39,010 bases of DNA, from the NCBI RefSeq assembly GCF_935825525.1, contig NZ_CAKXZT010000134.1:1-39010 (forward strand). The letters run 5' to 3'. The stretch's first letter is position 1. Each line of letters begins with the position of its first letter. Shown here one piece after another: positions 30,101 to 36,938 of this stretch. The notes beneath the pieces are model-generated. The model saw only the letters and a list, made by a program, of their open reading frames with translations. It ran no database searches and was not told the DNA's origin. This DNA comes from Mesorhizobium escarrei. Lineage in GTDB: Bacteria > Pseudomonadota > Alphaproteobacteria > Rhizobiales > Rhizobiaceae. A program made the translations under genes and the position numbers.

Positions 30101-30858
30101 ATCAGGAAACCGAACAGATCCTCGCGCTGCTTGCGTTCCGTAATGTCCAATACCCCAATGATGAGCGAGGGGCGTCCGCCGTAGACGCCGCGACGGCAGT
30201 TGGTCGAACACCAGACGGCCGATCCGCTTGTGTTTCTGAGCTGGATTTCGTGATCCCGGACGATCTCGCTGTTGCTGGCGAAAGAGCTGATTTCATCGAA
30301 TTCGCCAGTATTCACGAAATGATCCGTCAGGAATTGTGGCTCGTTCGGCGTCCATTTTCGGCCAAGCAGGTTCGACGCATCGAGGCTTTCGTAGAGGATC
30401 TGCCCGTTTCCCGCGTCCACCACCCAAACCGGCAGCGGGTGACTGTCCGTGATGCAGCGGAATATCTCGGCGTTCTCCTGGTGCGCGATCTGCGCTCGCT
30501 TCATCTCAGTAATGTCGACGCTTACCAGGGCCATGCCGCCATCAAGCCGAGGATGTGCGGTGAGCAACTTCCACCGGCCATCCAATGTCTCAGCTTCAAC
30601 TGGAGCGTCGTCGATTTGCGTCCATCGCGCTGCGGCGCTTTCAACGAATGCGTTGCCCGGCTCGATGGGGCGGCCGTCGAAACTCTTTAGACGTGACAGG
30701 GCTTCGGCGACTGCGGCAATGGCGTCCATCGGCTGCATCTCGCCGCGGTCGAGCCGCTGCCTTCCAAATATCTGCGGATTGCTGTCGACGAGAACATTGT
30801 TGGCGTCAAAAAGCGCATAGCCTGTGTGTGTGGATGGCACCGGATTATCAGGCCGCAT
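27169..30858 (-). CDS. Hybrid sensor histidine kinase with seven PAS domains
   Basis: A 1229-residue soluble kinase without membrane segments. Seven PAS units follow one another: about 1-118, 126-243, 246-360, 370-488, 495-603, 612-732 and 740-848, each ending in a D-I-T-(E/D)-R-K-like motif. Units 4-5 and 6-7 are a tandem copy of a two-PAS module (ESLSEGFALYDEDHRL against ESLAEGFALYDRNDCL). Then come HisKA with phospho-acceptor His879 (GVAHELNNPLS), the ATPase domain (LINLLVNAEQAL, VADTGPGIPK, GTGIGLS) and a C-terminal receiver with Asp1158 (LILSDLKMPD). The start at 30858 has AAGGGAAC upstream; the frame is open to 30972 but that part covers promoter boxes. The signal sensed is unknown; PAS units suggest redox, oxygen or a small ligand. 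Confidence 0.95.
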   Translation of the reverse strand: MRPDNPVPSTHTGYALFDANNVLVDSNPQIFGRQRLDRGEMQPMDAIAAVAEALSRLKSFDGRPIEPGNAFVESAAARWTQIDDAPVEAETLDGRWKLLTAHPRLDGGMALVSVDITEMKRAQIAHQENAEIFRCITDSHPLPVWVVDAGNGQILYESLDASNLLGRKWTPNEPQFLTDHFVNTGEFDEISSFASNSEIVRDHEIQLRNTSGSAVWCSTNCRRGVYGGRPSLIIGVLDITERKQREDLFGFLIKHHPLPVWMNDASSGELIYQSNAAERLLGWSKKAQRETVRLGDYFVDPEKHREINRELMQKGVVENCEVLLKRPDGQEFWATGNLRIVAFQGRQVVLAGIADVTKQKKRDGEVAAAREMLADAVESLSEGFALYDEDHRLVMCNSLYRELNHPVRDLVEPGVEWNELLRESAKRGVYRNAIGREDEWLDERLQSRIEFHSHFEVPLSDGKWHSVSIHPTDLGGFVVTRADISERKKAEAFERDATALLQKVLDACPSPIRMTTFEGETLYRNPATRDLYADRPRITDHYVDPDYSVTLERTLIEKGRIDDFRVQQYDTENKAFWASISARLIDFQGRQVIVSNTTDITDMITAQQETRKANERLIDAIESLAEGFALYDRNDCLVLANSRYRQMHAISADVLVPGVNWFDFLRVTAERNQFPVPRDKIDDWLAERARDRREFRQQEFRHTDGRWFFVSNCPTREGGFVVTRVDITERKRAEEAAKEADELVRKVLEACPVNIQMTRAHDGKLLYRSPATVDLLGDVTSAVDYYVDPSERRRYVERLLATGLVDDFETQLKRKDGGTCWCSISSRLIDYHGEKVIVSHAYDLTDRIEMQQQLERQRETLHQNEKMSALGGLLAGVAHELNNPLSVVLGLSSLLRETATDAKVVERADKMSKAAERCARIVKTFLAMARQQPARTSNVAIDDIISEAVEVASYSIRSSDIALSVHLEPGLPPIWADPDQLGQVLINLLVNAEQALHAWEGRRTITVSTRLHPTTGNIVVSVADTGPGIPKEILPRIFEPFFTTKEIGAGTGIGLSFCHRIVQSHGGTIEVESLEGGGSTFILSLPASDHLDEGSETAEDELPNSTGIACLVVDDEEEVGELVAEVLRRDGFNVTVARSGEEALLHLTNRSFALILSDLKMPDMDGRGLFNQIAKLHPAELDRLAFLTGDTISPDAQIFLRAAKRPYLEKPIKPNELRSFVSNLVNNNT

Positions 30859-30908
30859 GGTCGTTCCCTTTGTTCGCGTGATCTTCCGAGGGCGGATACT
30901 AGACCCTC

Positions 30909-30949
30909 TTTGTTTCAGCACACATTCAGACGCCGCGTGATTTGTTTCA
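30909..30949 (-). promoter_or_regulatory. GAAAC boxes (copy D) in the kinase promoter
   Basis: On the minus strand TGAAACAAA begins at 30949 and again at 30917, exactly 32 bases apart, the offset that separates the first box from the GAAAAAC element in the other copies. They lie 51-91 bases before the kinase start codon, a position fitting activation or autoregulation of the kinase-regulator operon. Confidence 0.55.
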
Positions 30950-30989
30950 ACTGTTCGGCGCGTGCGAGTCATCGCCAGCTCTGAACCGC

Positions 30990-31037
30990 TGAAACAAACG
31001 AAACACTCTCACCGCACCACAGAAAAACGCCGGAAAC
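30990..31037 (+). promoter_or_regulatory. Phased GAAAC boxes (copy B) ahead of the flavin oxidase
   Basis: TGAAAC at 30990, CGAAAC at 30999, GAAAAACGCC at 31022 and GGAAAC at 31032, the same offsets (0, 9, 32, 42) as copy A near 26.0 kb. It lies about 135 bases before the oxidase start, back to back with the boxes of the kinase promoter, so both divergent promoters share one control region. Confidence 0.6.
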
Positions 31038-31171
31038 GAAGGCGGTGTATGACAAGAAGAGCCGCAATGCGGCAGATTCAACCGGCGAAACGCAAATGTC
31101 CAGCGCCCAGGACGAACATCTAGTCTTGGCGAGTTGCCGACGCGTCTTGCTCTAAAACCTGAGGGTTCAAT

Positions 31172-32554
31172 ATGGATAAGCTAGTTACTTCGTACGATTT
31201 CCCCGACCGGCTCCTCGCGAGCCTTATTGACCAAAACCATCCGGCCTATGAAGAGGCGCGCGGGCTCTACAACGCCATGATCGACAAGCGGCCGCGCTGG
31301 ATCGTCCCCTGCGCCGAGGTCGCCGACGTCGTCGCGGCCGTCAATCATGCCCGAGAGAAGCATTTGCTTCTTGCCATTCGCGGCGGCGGCCACAACGGTC
31401 CAGGCTTCGGCAGTTGCGACGGCGGCATGGTCATCGACATGTCGCCGATGAAACGGGTCGATATCGATCCCAGGACTGGCACGGTCCGCGTCGAGGCCGG
31501 CTGCACCCAAGGCGATGTCGACCGCGCCACCAGCGCTCATGGGCTGGCTGTGCCGGCTGGCCTCGTCTCGACCACAGGCATCGCCGGACTGACGCTGGGC
31601 GGCGGCACCGGCCATCTAACGCGCAAACACGGCCTCACCATCGACAATCTGCTTGCGGCCGAGGTCGTGCTGGCCGACGGCAGCGTCGTGACGGCAAGTG
31701 AGGACGAACACCCGGAGCTGTTCTGGGCGCTGCGCGGCGGCGGCGGCAACTTCGGCGTCGTGACGCGCTTCACATTTCAGGCGCATCCGGCGAAGGATGT
31801 CTATGCCGGGCCGATCTTCTTCGACATCGCACATGCCGCAGAGATCATGCGCTGGTACCGCGACTTCCTGCCCGGAGCGCCGCGAGACCTCGGGATGTTC
31901 TTCGGCATCAAGACGGTGCCCTCCTGCGACCCTTTCCCGCGCGAGATCTGGGGAAGGCGCGTCTGCGCGCTGATCAGTTGCTACAACGGCGCGGAGGAGG
32001 ACGGCATACGGGCGATGCAGCCCGTGCGCGACGCGCTTCCCAGGCCTCTGATGGACGGTATGATGCAGATGCCCTTCGTCGATCTGCAGGCGCTGTTTGA
32101 TCCGCTGCTGCCGAAGGGCTTGCAGTGGTACTGGAAGGGCGATTATGTCGACGAGCTGTCCGATGCGGCCATCGCAGCCCATGCCGAGCACGGCTCGAAG
32201 ACCCCGAGCGAGCTGTCGCTGATGCATCTCTACCCTATCGACGGAGCTGTCCAGGACGTGGCTCCGGAAGCCACCGCCTGGGGAGCGCGGCGAGCGCGTT
32301 GGTCCATGGTTATCGCCGGCATCGACCCCGACCCGACGAAGGCGCCGGAGCTGAAGCGCTGGGCAAGCGAGTATTGGGCCGCGGTGCACAAGCACAACCC
32401 GCATGGTGGCGCCTATATCAACTTCATGATGGATGATGAAGGCGAAGCGCGTGTACGCGCCGCCTACGGCGCCAATTATGAGCGGCTCGTCGCGGTCAAG
32501 CGCAAATACGATCCGGCGAACCTCTTCCGCGTCAACCACAACATCCGGCCGTAA
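31172..32554 (+). CDS. FAD-binding oxidoreductase, berberine-bridge-enzyme type
   Basis: A 460-residue flavoprotein of the BBE/PCMH family. The FAD domain has RGGGHNGPGFGSCDGG, where His74 is the usual covalent flavin ligand, DMSPMKRVDIDPRTGTVRVE, and GIAGLTLGGGTGHLTRKHGL. In bicovalent members the next residues carry a Cys (GLTCDNL); here Ile157 stands in its place, so the flavin is probably attached through His alone. The C-terminal BBE motif is present: YGANYERLVAVKRKYDPANL, then FRVNHNI. Such oxidases oxidise sugars, alcohols or alkaloid-like substrates with oxygen. No signal peptide is seen. GAGGG lies before the ATG. The upstream region and first ~40 codons recur in damaged form downstream of the gene. 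Confidence 0.93.
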   Translation: MDKLVTSYDFPDRLLASLIDQNHPAYEEARGLYNAMIDKRPRWIVPCAEVADVVAAVNHAREKHLLLAIRGGGHNGPGFGSCDGGMVIDMSPMKRVDIDPRTGTVRVEAGCTQGDVDRATSAHGLAVPAGLVSTTGIAGLTLGGGTGHLTRKHGLTIDNLLAAEVVLADGSVVTASEDEHPELFWALRGGGGNFGVVTRFTFQAHPAKDVYAGPIFFDIAHAAEIMRWYRDFLPGAPRDLGMFFGIKTVPSCDPFPREIWGRRVCALISCYNGAEEDGIRAMQPVRDALPRPLMDGMMQMPFVDLQALFDPLLPKGLQWYWKGDYVDELSDAAIAAHAEHGSKTPSELSLMHLYPIDGAVQDVAPEATAWGARRARWSMVIAGIDPDPTKAPELKRWASEYWAAVHKHNPHGGAYINFMMDDEGEARVRAAYGANYERLVAVKRKYDPANLFRVNHNIRP

Positions 32555-32723
32555 GTCGAGGCTGAGCCTGTCCGTCCTTGGGTCGCGCCGAGGCGGACAG
32601 GCCTGTCGCATGCGTCGGCTGCGCGCCAGAGTGTTCGCAACCTTGTCGACGGGATCCTTTCTGGATCCGGAGCAAACGACCCGGACCACCACAAAATGCG
32701 GCCCGCCCCGTCGCGCGTGCCGC

Positions 32724-32771
32724 TGAAACAAACGAAACACTACCACCGCACTGCAGAGAAACGCCCGAAAC
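32724..32771 (+). promoter_or_regulatory. Phased GAAAC boxes (copy C) in the duplicated promoter
   Basis: TGAAAC at 32724, CGAAAC at 32733, GAGAAACGCC at 32756 and CGAAAC at 32766, again offsets 0, 9, 32 and 42. This copy arose with the duplication of the oxidase promoter, so it is not independent of copy B, but the boxes are better kept than the bases between them. Confidence 0.55.
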
Positions 32772-32901
32772 GAAAGCGGCGTATGACAATAAGAACCGAA
32801 GACGCGGAAGATTCAACGAGCGAAAAATATACGGAGCCAGAGACCGAACATCCAGTCTTGGCGAGGGTCGACACGTCTTGCTCCGAAACCTGAGGTTCAA
32901 A

Positions 32902-33087
32902 ATGCATAGGCCAGTTACTTCATATGACTTCCCCGACCGGCTCCGCGCGAGCCTTTTTGACCAAAACCATCCGGCCCATGAAGGGGCTCGTCGGCTCATA
33001 CAACGCCATGATCGACAAGGGGCAGACGTCAACCCCGCTACGCGACGGCTGATCGGGAACAGCCGCCATTCGTACAGGCAGCGCTGA
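32902..33087 (+). pseudogene. Duplicated, truncated N-terminus of the flavin oxidase
   Basis: It begins MHRPVTSYDFPDRLRASLFD then QNHPAHEGARR, against MDKLVTSYDFPDRLLASLID and QNHPAYEEARG in the intact oxidase. A one-base insertion near 32998 (CTCATACAAC against CTCTACAAC) shifts the frame, and likeness at DNA level stops near 33020. The 180 bases upstream, including the GAAAC boxes and CAGTCTTGGCGAG, are duplicated too, with copies at about 30987-31290 and 32721-33020. The two form direct repeats around the oxidase gene. The 32555-32720 gap before it holds nothing I can name. Confidence 0.85.
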
Positions 33088-33099
33088 CGCCGCCGATTG

Positions 33100-33285
33100 A
33101 TGATGATCTCGGCTGCCATTGAGCAGCCCACCGAACAGCGCACGAATGCAACAAGAGACCGTGCGCTGAACAACCTGCCGCCGCACATCCAGAAGGATAG
33201 CGGTTGGTCGGTTTTGCCCAAAGGGCATGAAAAGACGGCCTCATCGATGCGGTGCGGGGCACGGCGCGTTGAGGCCAAACGCTAA
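33100..33285 (+). CDS. Small protein with a KD(I)GW-like C-terminal motif (uncertain)
   Basis: A 61-residue frame that contains RDRALNNLPPHIQKDSGW. Small rhizobial proteins related to DUF1127 end in a similar LP-x-H-(L/I)-x-KDIGW stretch; here Ser replaces the usual Ile. The start is uncertain: two ATGs at 33100 and 33103, both without a good ribosome site. It directly follows the duplicated oxidase fragment and precedes the DUF680 gene. It may be a decayed member of the family. Confidence 0.4.
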   Translation: MMISAAIEQPTEQRTNATRDRALNNLPPHIQKDSGWSVLPKGHEKTASSMRCGARRVEAKR

Positions 33286-33307
33286 CCCTCAAAAATGGAG
33301 AATTGAA

Positions 33308-33577
33308 ATGCTTAAGATCATTCTTACCACTGCCACCTTGCTGCTTGCCTCCGGCATGGCTTTTGCCGGCAGCGATCACTATGGCTCCGACTACAGCCAT
33401 GGCTCCTTCTATCCGAAGACCGGTCACCAATCGATGGTGTCCGACAACGGCTACGCGCTCGACCTGAGCGGCACAGCGAGTGTCGGCGCGGCCGACAGCG
33501 CACCGACCTCGGCAGGAAATTCGACCTTCGATATCCCCGCACCCGGCTACGGACAGGGGATGTGGGGGAGCCGATAA
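33308..33577 (+). CDS. DUF680 small secreted protein
   Basis: An 89-residue protein. The first 20 residues are a clear Sec signal peptide (MLKIILTTATLLLASGMAFA), followed by GSDHYGSDYSHGSFYP, the hallmark of DUF680, and a Ser/Ala/Thr-rich tail ending GYGQGMWGSR. DUF680 proteins are nearly confined to Mesorhizobium and relatives, where many copies occur; their function is unknown and the location is periplasmic or outside the cell. GGAG is nine bases before the ATG. A strong hairpin 31 bases past the stop probably ends the transcript. Confidence 0.88.
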   Translation: MLKIILTTATLLLASGMAFAGSDHYGSDYSHGSFYPKTGHQSMVSDNGYALDLSGTASVGAADSAPTSAGNSTFDIPAPGYGQGMWGSR

Positions 33578-33607
33578 CAGCGTTCGGCCACACGGTCGAG
33601 ATTCGAC

Positions 33608-33635
33608 TTCCAAGCGGCGGGCTCGCCGCTTGGAA
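33608..33635 (+). terminator. Hairpin terminator after the DUF680 gene
   Basis: TTCCAAGCGGC (33608-33618) and GCCGCTTGGAA (33625-33635) are perfect 11-base arms around GGGCTC. It lies 31 bases past the DUF680 stop. A T-run is lacking, so termination strength is uncertain, but the stem is the most stable in this part. The remaining bases to 33848 show only a short dyad TCACC/GGTGA (33805-33821) that may belong to the next promoter. Confidence 0.55.
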
Positions 33636-33848
33636 TCACCTCACGCCCCAGCGGAGGGAACATCCTTTTCGATCTCGTGCTGTGGACTGGAGCGCGGCTT
33701 GGTTGCTGGATCGCCTCGGCGGTCACTTCGTTGTGATAGCGTCTGGCCGGAACCCGGCGGTCCCCTAGCTTGGTCGTGATCCGAATAGAGCTGGATAGGA
33801 ACGATCACCATTATTTGGTGACCACCATCGCAAATCCGGAGGCACAGC

Positions 33849-34508
33849 ATGGCGGAATCGAGCCGCAGTCACGGTCCGGACGGATCCGTGAGATCGGGTA
33901 TCTCTCGTCGGACGTTCCTGAAGCACGGCGGCACCTCGGCCGTGGGGGCAGCGTTGCTGGAAGCAGGGGCGGCGCAGGCGGCCGTTGACAGTTCCATGCA
34001 GGACGGTGCCAACGAAGTGCTTGGTCCTGGTCCGATCCCAATTGATCTCACGATAAACGGACGACGAGTTCCCGTGCAGGCGGAACCCGCCACCACGCTG
34101 GTTGATATCCTGCGCAATCACCTCGGCCTGACCGGCACCAAAATAGGCTGCGATCGTGGAGCCTGTTCCGCCTGCACAGTCTGGCTCGACGGTCAGCCCG
34201 CCAGCAGTTGCATGACGCTGGCGCTCGACGCTCGCGGCAGGAGCATCACCACGATCGAGGGACTGGCCGACGGCGACAACCTTCATCCGGTGCAGCAGGC
34301 GTTCGTTGAGCACGACGCCCTTCAATGCGGGTTCTGCACGCCCGGGATGGTTATGAGCTGCGCAGCGCTCATAAATCGCAAACCCGACGCCGGCATCGAA
34401 GACGTGAAGGCCGCGATAAGCGGCCACCTTTGCCGCTGCGGCACCTATCCGAACATCTTTGCGGCGGTGCTCGCCGTCGCAAGCGAGAATCGAAGGAGGG
34501 GCACCTGA
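33849..34508 (+). CDS. 2Fe-2S subunit of periplasmic aldehyde oxidoreductase (PaoA/YagT-like)
   Basis: A 219-residue iron-sulfur subunit with an N-terminal Tat signal (SRRTFLKHGGTS at 19-30, then an Ala-rich stretch). First-cluster ligands are Cys101, 106, 109 and 121 (IGCDRGACSACTVWLDG) and second-cluster ligands Cys160, 163, 195 and 197 (CGFCTPGM, LCRCGTY). Gene order and sequence match the PaoABC group, which oxidises aromatic aldehydes in the periplasm to protect the cell. Its stop overlaps the start of the Mo subunit (TGATG). The Tat signal carries the folded complex out. GGAGG lies nine bases before the ATG at 33849. Confidence 0.94.
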   Translation: MAESSRSHGPDGSVRSGISRRTFLKHGGTSAVGAALLEAGAAQAAVDSSMQDGANEVLGPGPIPIDLTINGRRVPVQAEPATTLVDILRNHLGLTGTKIGCDRGACSACTVWLDGQPASSCMTLALDARGRSITTIEGLADGDNLHPVQQAFVEHDALQCGFCTPGMVMSCAALINRKPDAGIEDVKAAISGHLCRCGTYPNIFAAVLAVASENRRRGT

Positions 34509-36916
34509 TGGCTACCGACAACCAGGCGCCTATCGATCAGCCGCCGTTGCGCTCGCAGTCCTTGCTCTACGGCATTGTCGGGCAGGAGACGAGGCAAGTC
34601 ACCCGGCAGGTGCCTGCCGACGAACCGCCACAGCTGCCGGTGAACGCCGAACTGCGCTCCATCGGCAAGCCGATCCGGCGGCTCGATGCCGTGCAGAAGG
34701 TGACAGGAACCGCGAAATATACATTCGACGTTCAGTTGCCGGGAATGCTGTATGCACGGCAGGTCGTCTGCCCTTGGCCGCATGCCAAGGTGATTTCGAT
34801 CGATACCTCCGCCGCCGAGAGTTACCCCGGCGTCCGCGCGGTGCATGTGCTTGAGACTCTGCTGCAAACTGCCAGGCTTCGAGATCCAGAAGCCGAGGCC
34901 CGCAACAAGTATCCGACGGTCCGCTTCGCGGGCCAGACCGTTGCCGCCGTCGCGGCCGAGACGCAGCGGATCGCCGACCAAGCCGCGAAGCTCGTCAAGG
35001 TCGAATACGAGCGGTTGCCCCACGTAAGCGAACTCGTGGCTGCAATGGACGATGAGGCTCCGATCGTCTTTCCCGGACCGGTCGAGCAGCCGTCGACGGC
35101 CGGCGGCGGCGGTGCGCCGGAAGGCTTGCCGCAGAAGGGCAATGTGCGCGGCCCCAATTTCGGTATGCCTGGCATGACTCCCACGGGCGATATTGACCAG
35201 GGCCTGGCGGAGGCGGACGTCGTCGTCGAGGCCGAATATCGCACTCAGGTTCAGACGCATGTGCCGATGGAAACGCATGGCATCGTCGCGGATTGGCGGG
35301 ACGACGAACTGACTATCTATGCCTCTACGCAGCACACGCACAGCGTGCGCGACGAGGCCGCGGAATATTTCGATCTGCCCAAGAGCAAGATCCGGGTGAT
35401 CAGCGACTTTACCGGCGGCGGGTTCGGCGCCAAATATGGGATCAACAATTTCGGCCTCCTTGCCATTCATTTGTCGCAAAAGGCCGGCGCGCCCGTGCGC
35501 ATGATGCTAGACCGCCGTGAAGAGCATGTTTCGGCGGGTAATCGCCCGAACAGCCTGCAGAGGGTGCGGATCGGCGCCAAACAAGATGGCACGCTCACGG
35601 CAATTGACGTCATAAGCTGGGGTACTGGTGGCATCGCGGGGGGTGCCGGCATTGGCTTCTGCTACAACGCGCTCTATCCGTGCCCGAACATGCGTACCGA
35701 GCAGTACGACGTATTCACGAACGCCGGTCCGTGCGCGGCTTTCCGGGCGCCTGGCCAGGTACAGGGAATCTTCTCGCTCGAGCAGGCGATGGACGAACTT
35801 GCGGATCGGCTGCAACTCGACCCGATCATGCTGCGCGAGCGCATCGACACAAAGCCCACCGACGACATGCTTGCCCGCGCACATGAACGCAAGATCGCGG
35901 CCGAGCGGTTCGGCTGGGACCGACGACGTCCGCCAAACTCCGACGCTGGCCCTGTCAAGCGCGGCATGGGAATGGCGCAGGCGCAGTGGGTGTATGTCGT
36001 CAGCCCTCCGACAACCGTCGAGGTAAGGATCGCCGATGACGGATCGGTTTCCGTCTACAACAGCGCACAGGATATCGGCACCGGGACCCGGACGGTGCTT
36101 GCCCAGGTCGTTGCCGAAGAGTTCGGCCTCGATGCCGAGAACATCGGTGTTTATATCGGCGACACGCGCTTTCCGTGGGGGCCGCCGTCCGGCGGCAGCC
36201 GGGTAACGGCGTCCGTGACGGCGCCGGCCCGCAATGCCGCATATGCGGCGGCACGCGATCTGGCGGCTCGCCTCGCGCCGCTTTTCGATGATGCCGATCC
36301 CGACGACATTTTTTTCGCTGGCGGTAAAGTGGGCGTCCGCGGCAACGAGGGAGCCGCAAGGCCGCTCAAGGAAGCAGCCAAGGAAGCCAAGTTCGGCGAA
36401 ATCTCAAAACTCGCCAAGCGCCACGACGATTATGAGGGTTTTGTGCTATCCGGCGAGACCTCCATCAGCCGCCACGGGCTGGGCGGTGTCCAGTTCGCCG
36501 AGGTGGCGGTCGACGTCGAGACCGGCGTCGTCAAGGTCGAGCGCGTCGTCGCTGCCAGCGATTGCGGCAGACCGATCAATCCGAAGCTGGTGGAGAGCCA
36601 GGTGATCGGCGGCATCATCCAGGGTGTCAGCTACGCGATCTACGAAGACCGCATCATGGACGCGACGAGCGGCCATCAGCTCAACGCCAACGTTGATCAA
36701 TACAGGATGGTCGGATCACGCGAGACCCCGGAGATCGAGGTGCTGCTCATCGAGCAGATCGGGGCACAATCGTCGACCGACGCGCGAGGCATCGCCGAGG
36801 CAAGCAATGTGGCGACCAGCGCCGCCATCGCCAACGCGTTCTACAACGCCACCGGAAAGCGGATCCGCACTTTGCCAATGAACCCGGCAAATGTGCTGGC
36901 GGCGCTCAGCGCCTGA
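34508..36916 (+). CDS. Molybdenum cofactor subunit of aldehyde oxidoreductase (PaoC/YagR-like)
   Basis: An 802-residue Mo subunit of the xanthine oxidase family. The N-terminal aldehyde oxidase domain is marked by IGKPIRRLDAVQKVTGTAKY (near residues 54-73), and the Mo-binding parts by THVPMETHGIVADW, SDFTGGGFGAKYG, FRAPGQVQGIFSLEQAMDEL and QDIGTGTRTVLAQV. The catalytic Glu is near residue 764 in ARGIAEAS. No signal peptide of its own; it is expected to be exported with the Tat-bearing small subunit. The enzyme would turn aldehydes into acids. The ATG overlaps the previous stop. The insertion chaperone PaoD/XdhC is not seen in the window. Confidence 0.94.
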   Translation: MATDNQAPIDQPPLRSQSLLYGIVGQETRQVTRQVPADEPPQLPVNAELRSIGKPIRRLDAVQKVTGTAKYTFDVQLPGMLYARQVVCPWPHAKVISIDTSAAESYPGVRAVHVLETLLQTARLRDPEAEARNKYPTVRFAGQTVAAVAAETQRIADQAAKLVKVEYERLPHVSELVAAMDDEAPIVFPGPVEQPSTAGGGGAPEGLPQKGNVRGPNFGMPGMTPTGDIDQGLAEADVVVEAEYRTQVQTHVPMETHGIVADWRDDELTIYASTQHTHSVRDEAAEYFDLPKSKIRVISDFTGGGFGAKYGINNFGLLAIHLSQKAGAPVRMMLDRREEHVSAGNRPNSLQRVRIGAKQDGTLTAIDVISWGTGGIAGGAGIGFCYNALYPCPNMRTEQYDVFTNAGPCAAFRAPGQVQGIFSLEQAMDELADRLQLDPIMLRERIDTKPTDDMLARAHERKIAAERFGWDRRRPPNSDAGPVKRGMGMAQAQWVYVVSPPTTVEVRIADDGSVSVYNSAQDIGTGTRTVLAQVVAEEFGLDAENIGVYIGDTRFPWGPPSGGSRVTASVTAPARNAAYAAARDLAARLAPLFDDADPDDIFFAGGKVGVRGNEGAARPLKEAAKEAKFGEISKLAKRHDDYEGFVLSGETSISRHGLGGVQFAEVAVDVETGVVKVERVVAASDCGRPINPKLVESQVIGGIIQGVSYAIYEDRIMDATSGHQLNANVDQYRMVGSRETPEIEVLLIEQIGAQSSTDARGIAEASNVATSAAIANAFYNATGKRIRTLPMNPANVLAALSA

Positions 36917-36938
36917 GACCGGCCAAAAGGAGTCCAGC

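Noticed and set aside
29818..30690. Plus-strand frame of 290 codons
   Set aside because: Antisense to the PAS region of the kinase; no domain pattern.
30859..30972. Longer kinase N-terminus starting at 30972
   Set aside because: The extra 38 residues are very basic, lack a ribosome site and would be encoded by the promoter boxes; the ATG at 30858 has AAGGGAAC upstream.
31616..32746. Minus-strand frame of 376 codons
   Set aside because: Antisense to the flavin oxidase; rich in His and Arg as expected from reversed high-GC codons.
33640..33848. EcfG-type general stress promoter (GGAAC with CGTT 16-17 bases on) ahead of the Pao-like operon
   Set aside because: GGAAC strings occur near 33659, 33750 and 33799 but none has CGTT at the required distance.
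34445..35479. Minus-strand frame of 344 codons
   Set aside because: Antisense to the Mo subunit of the Pao-like complex.
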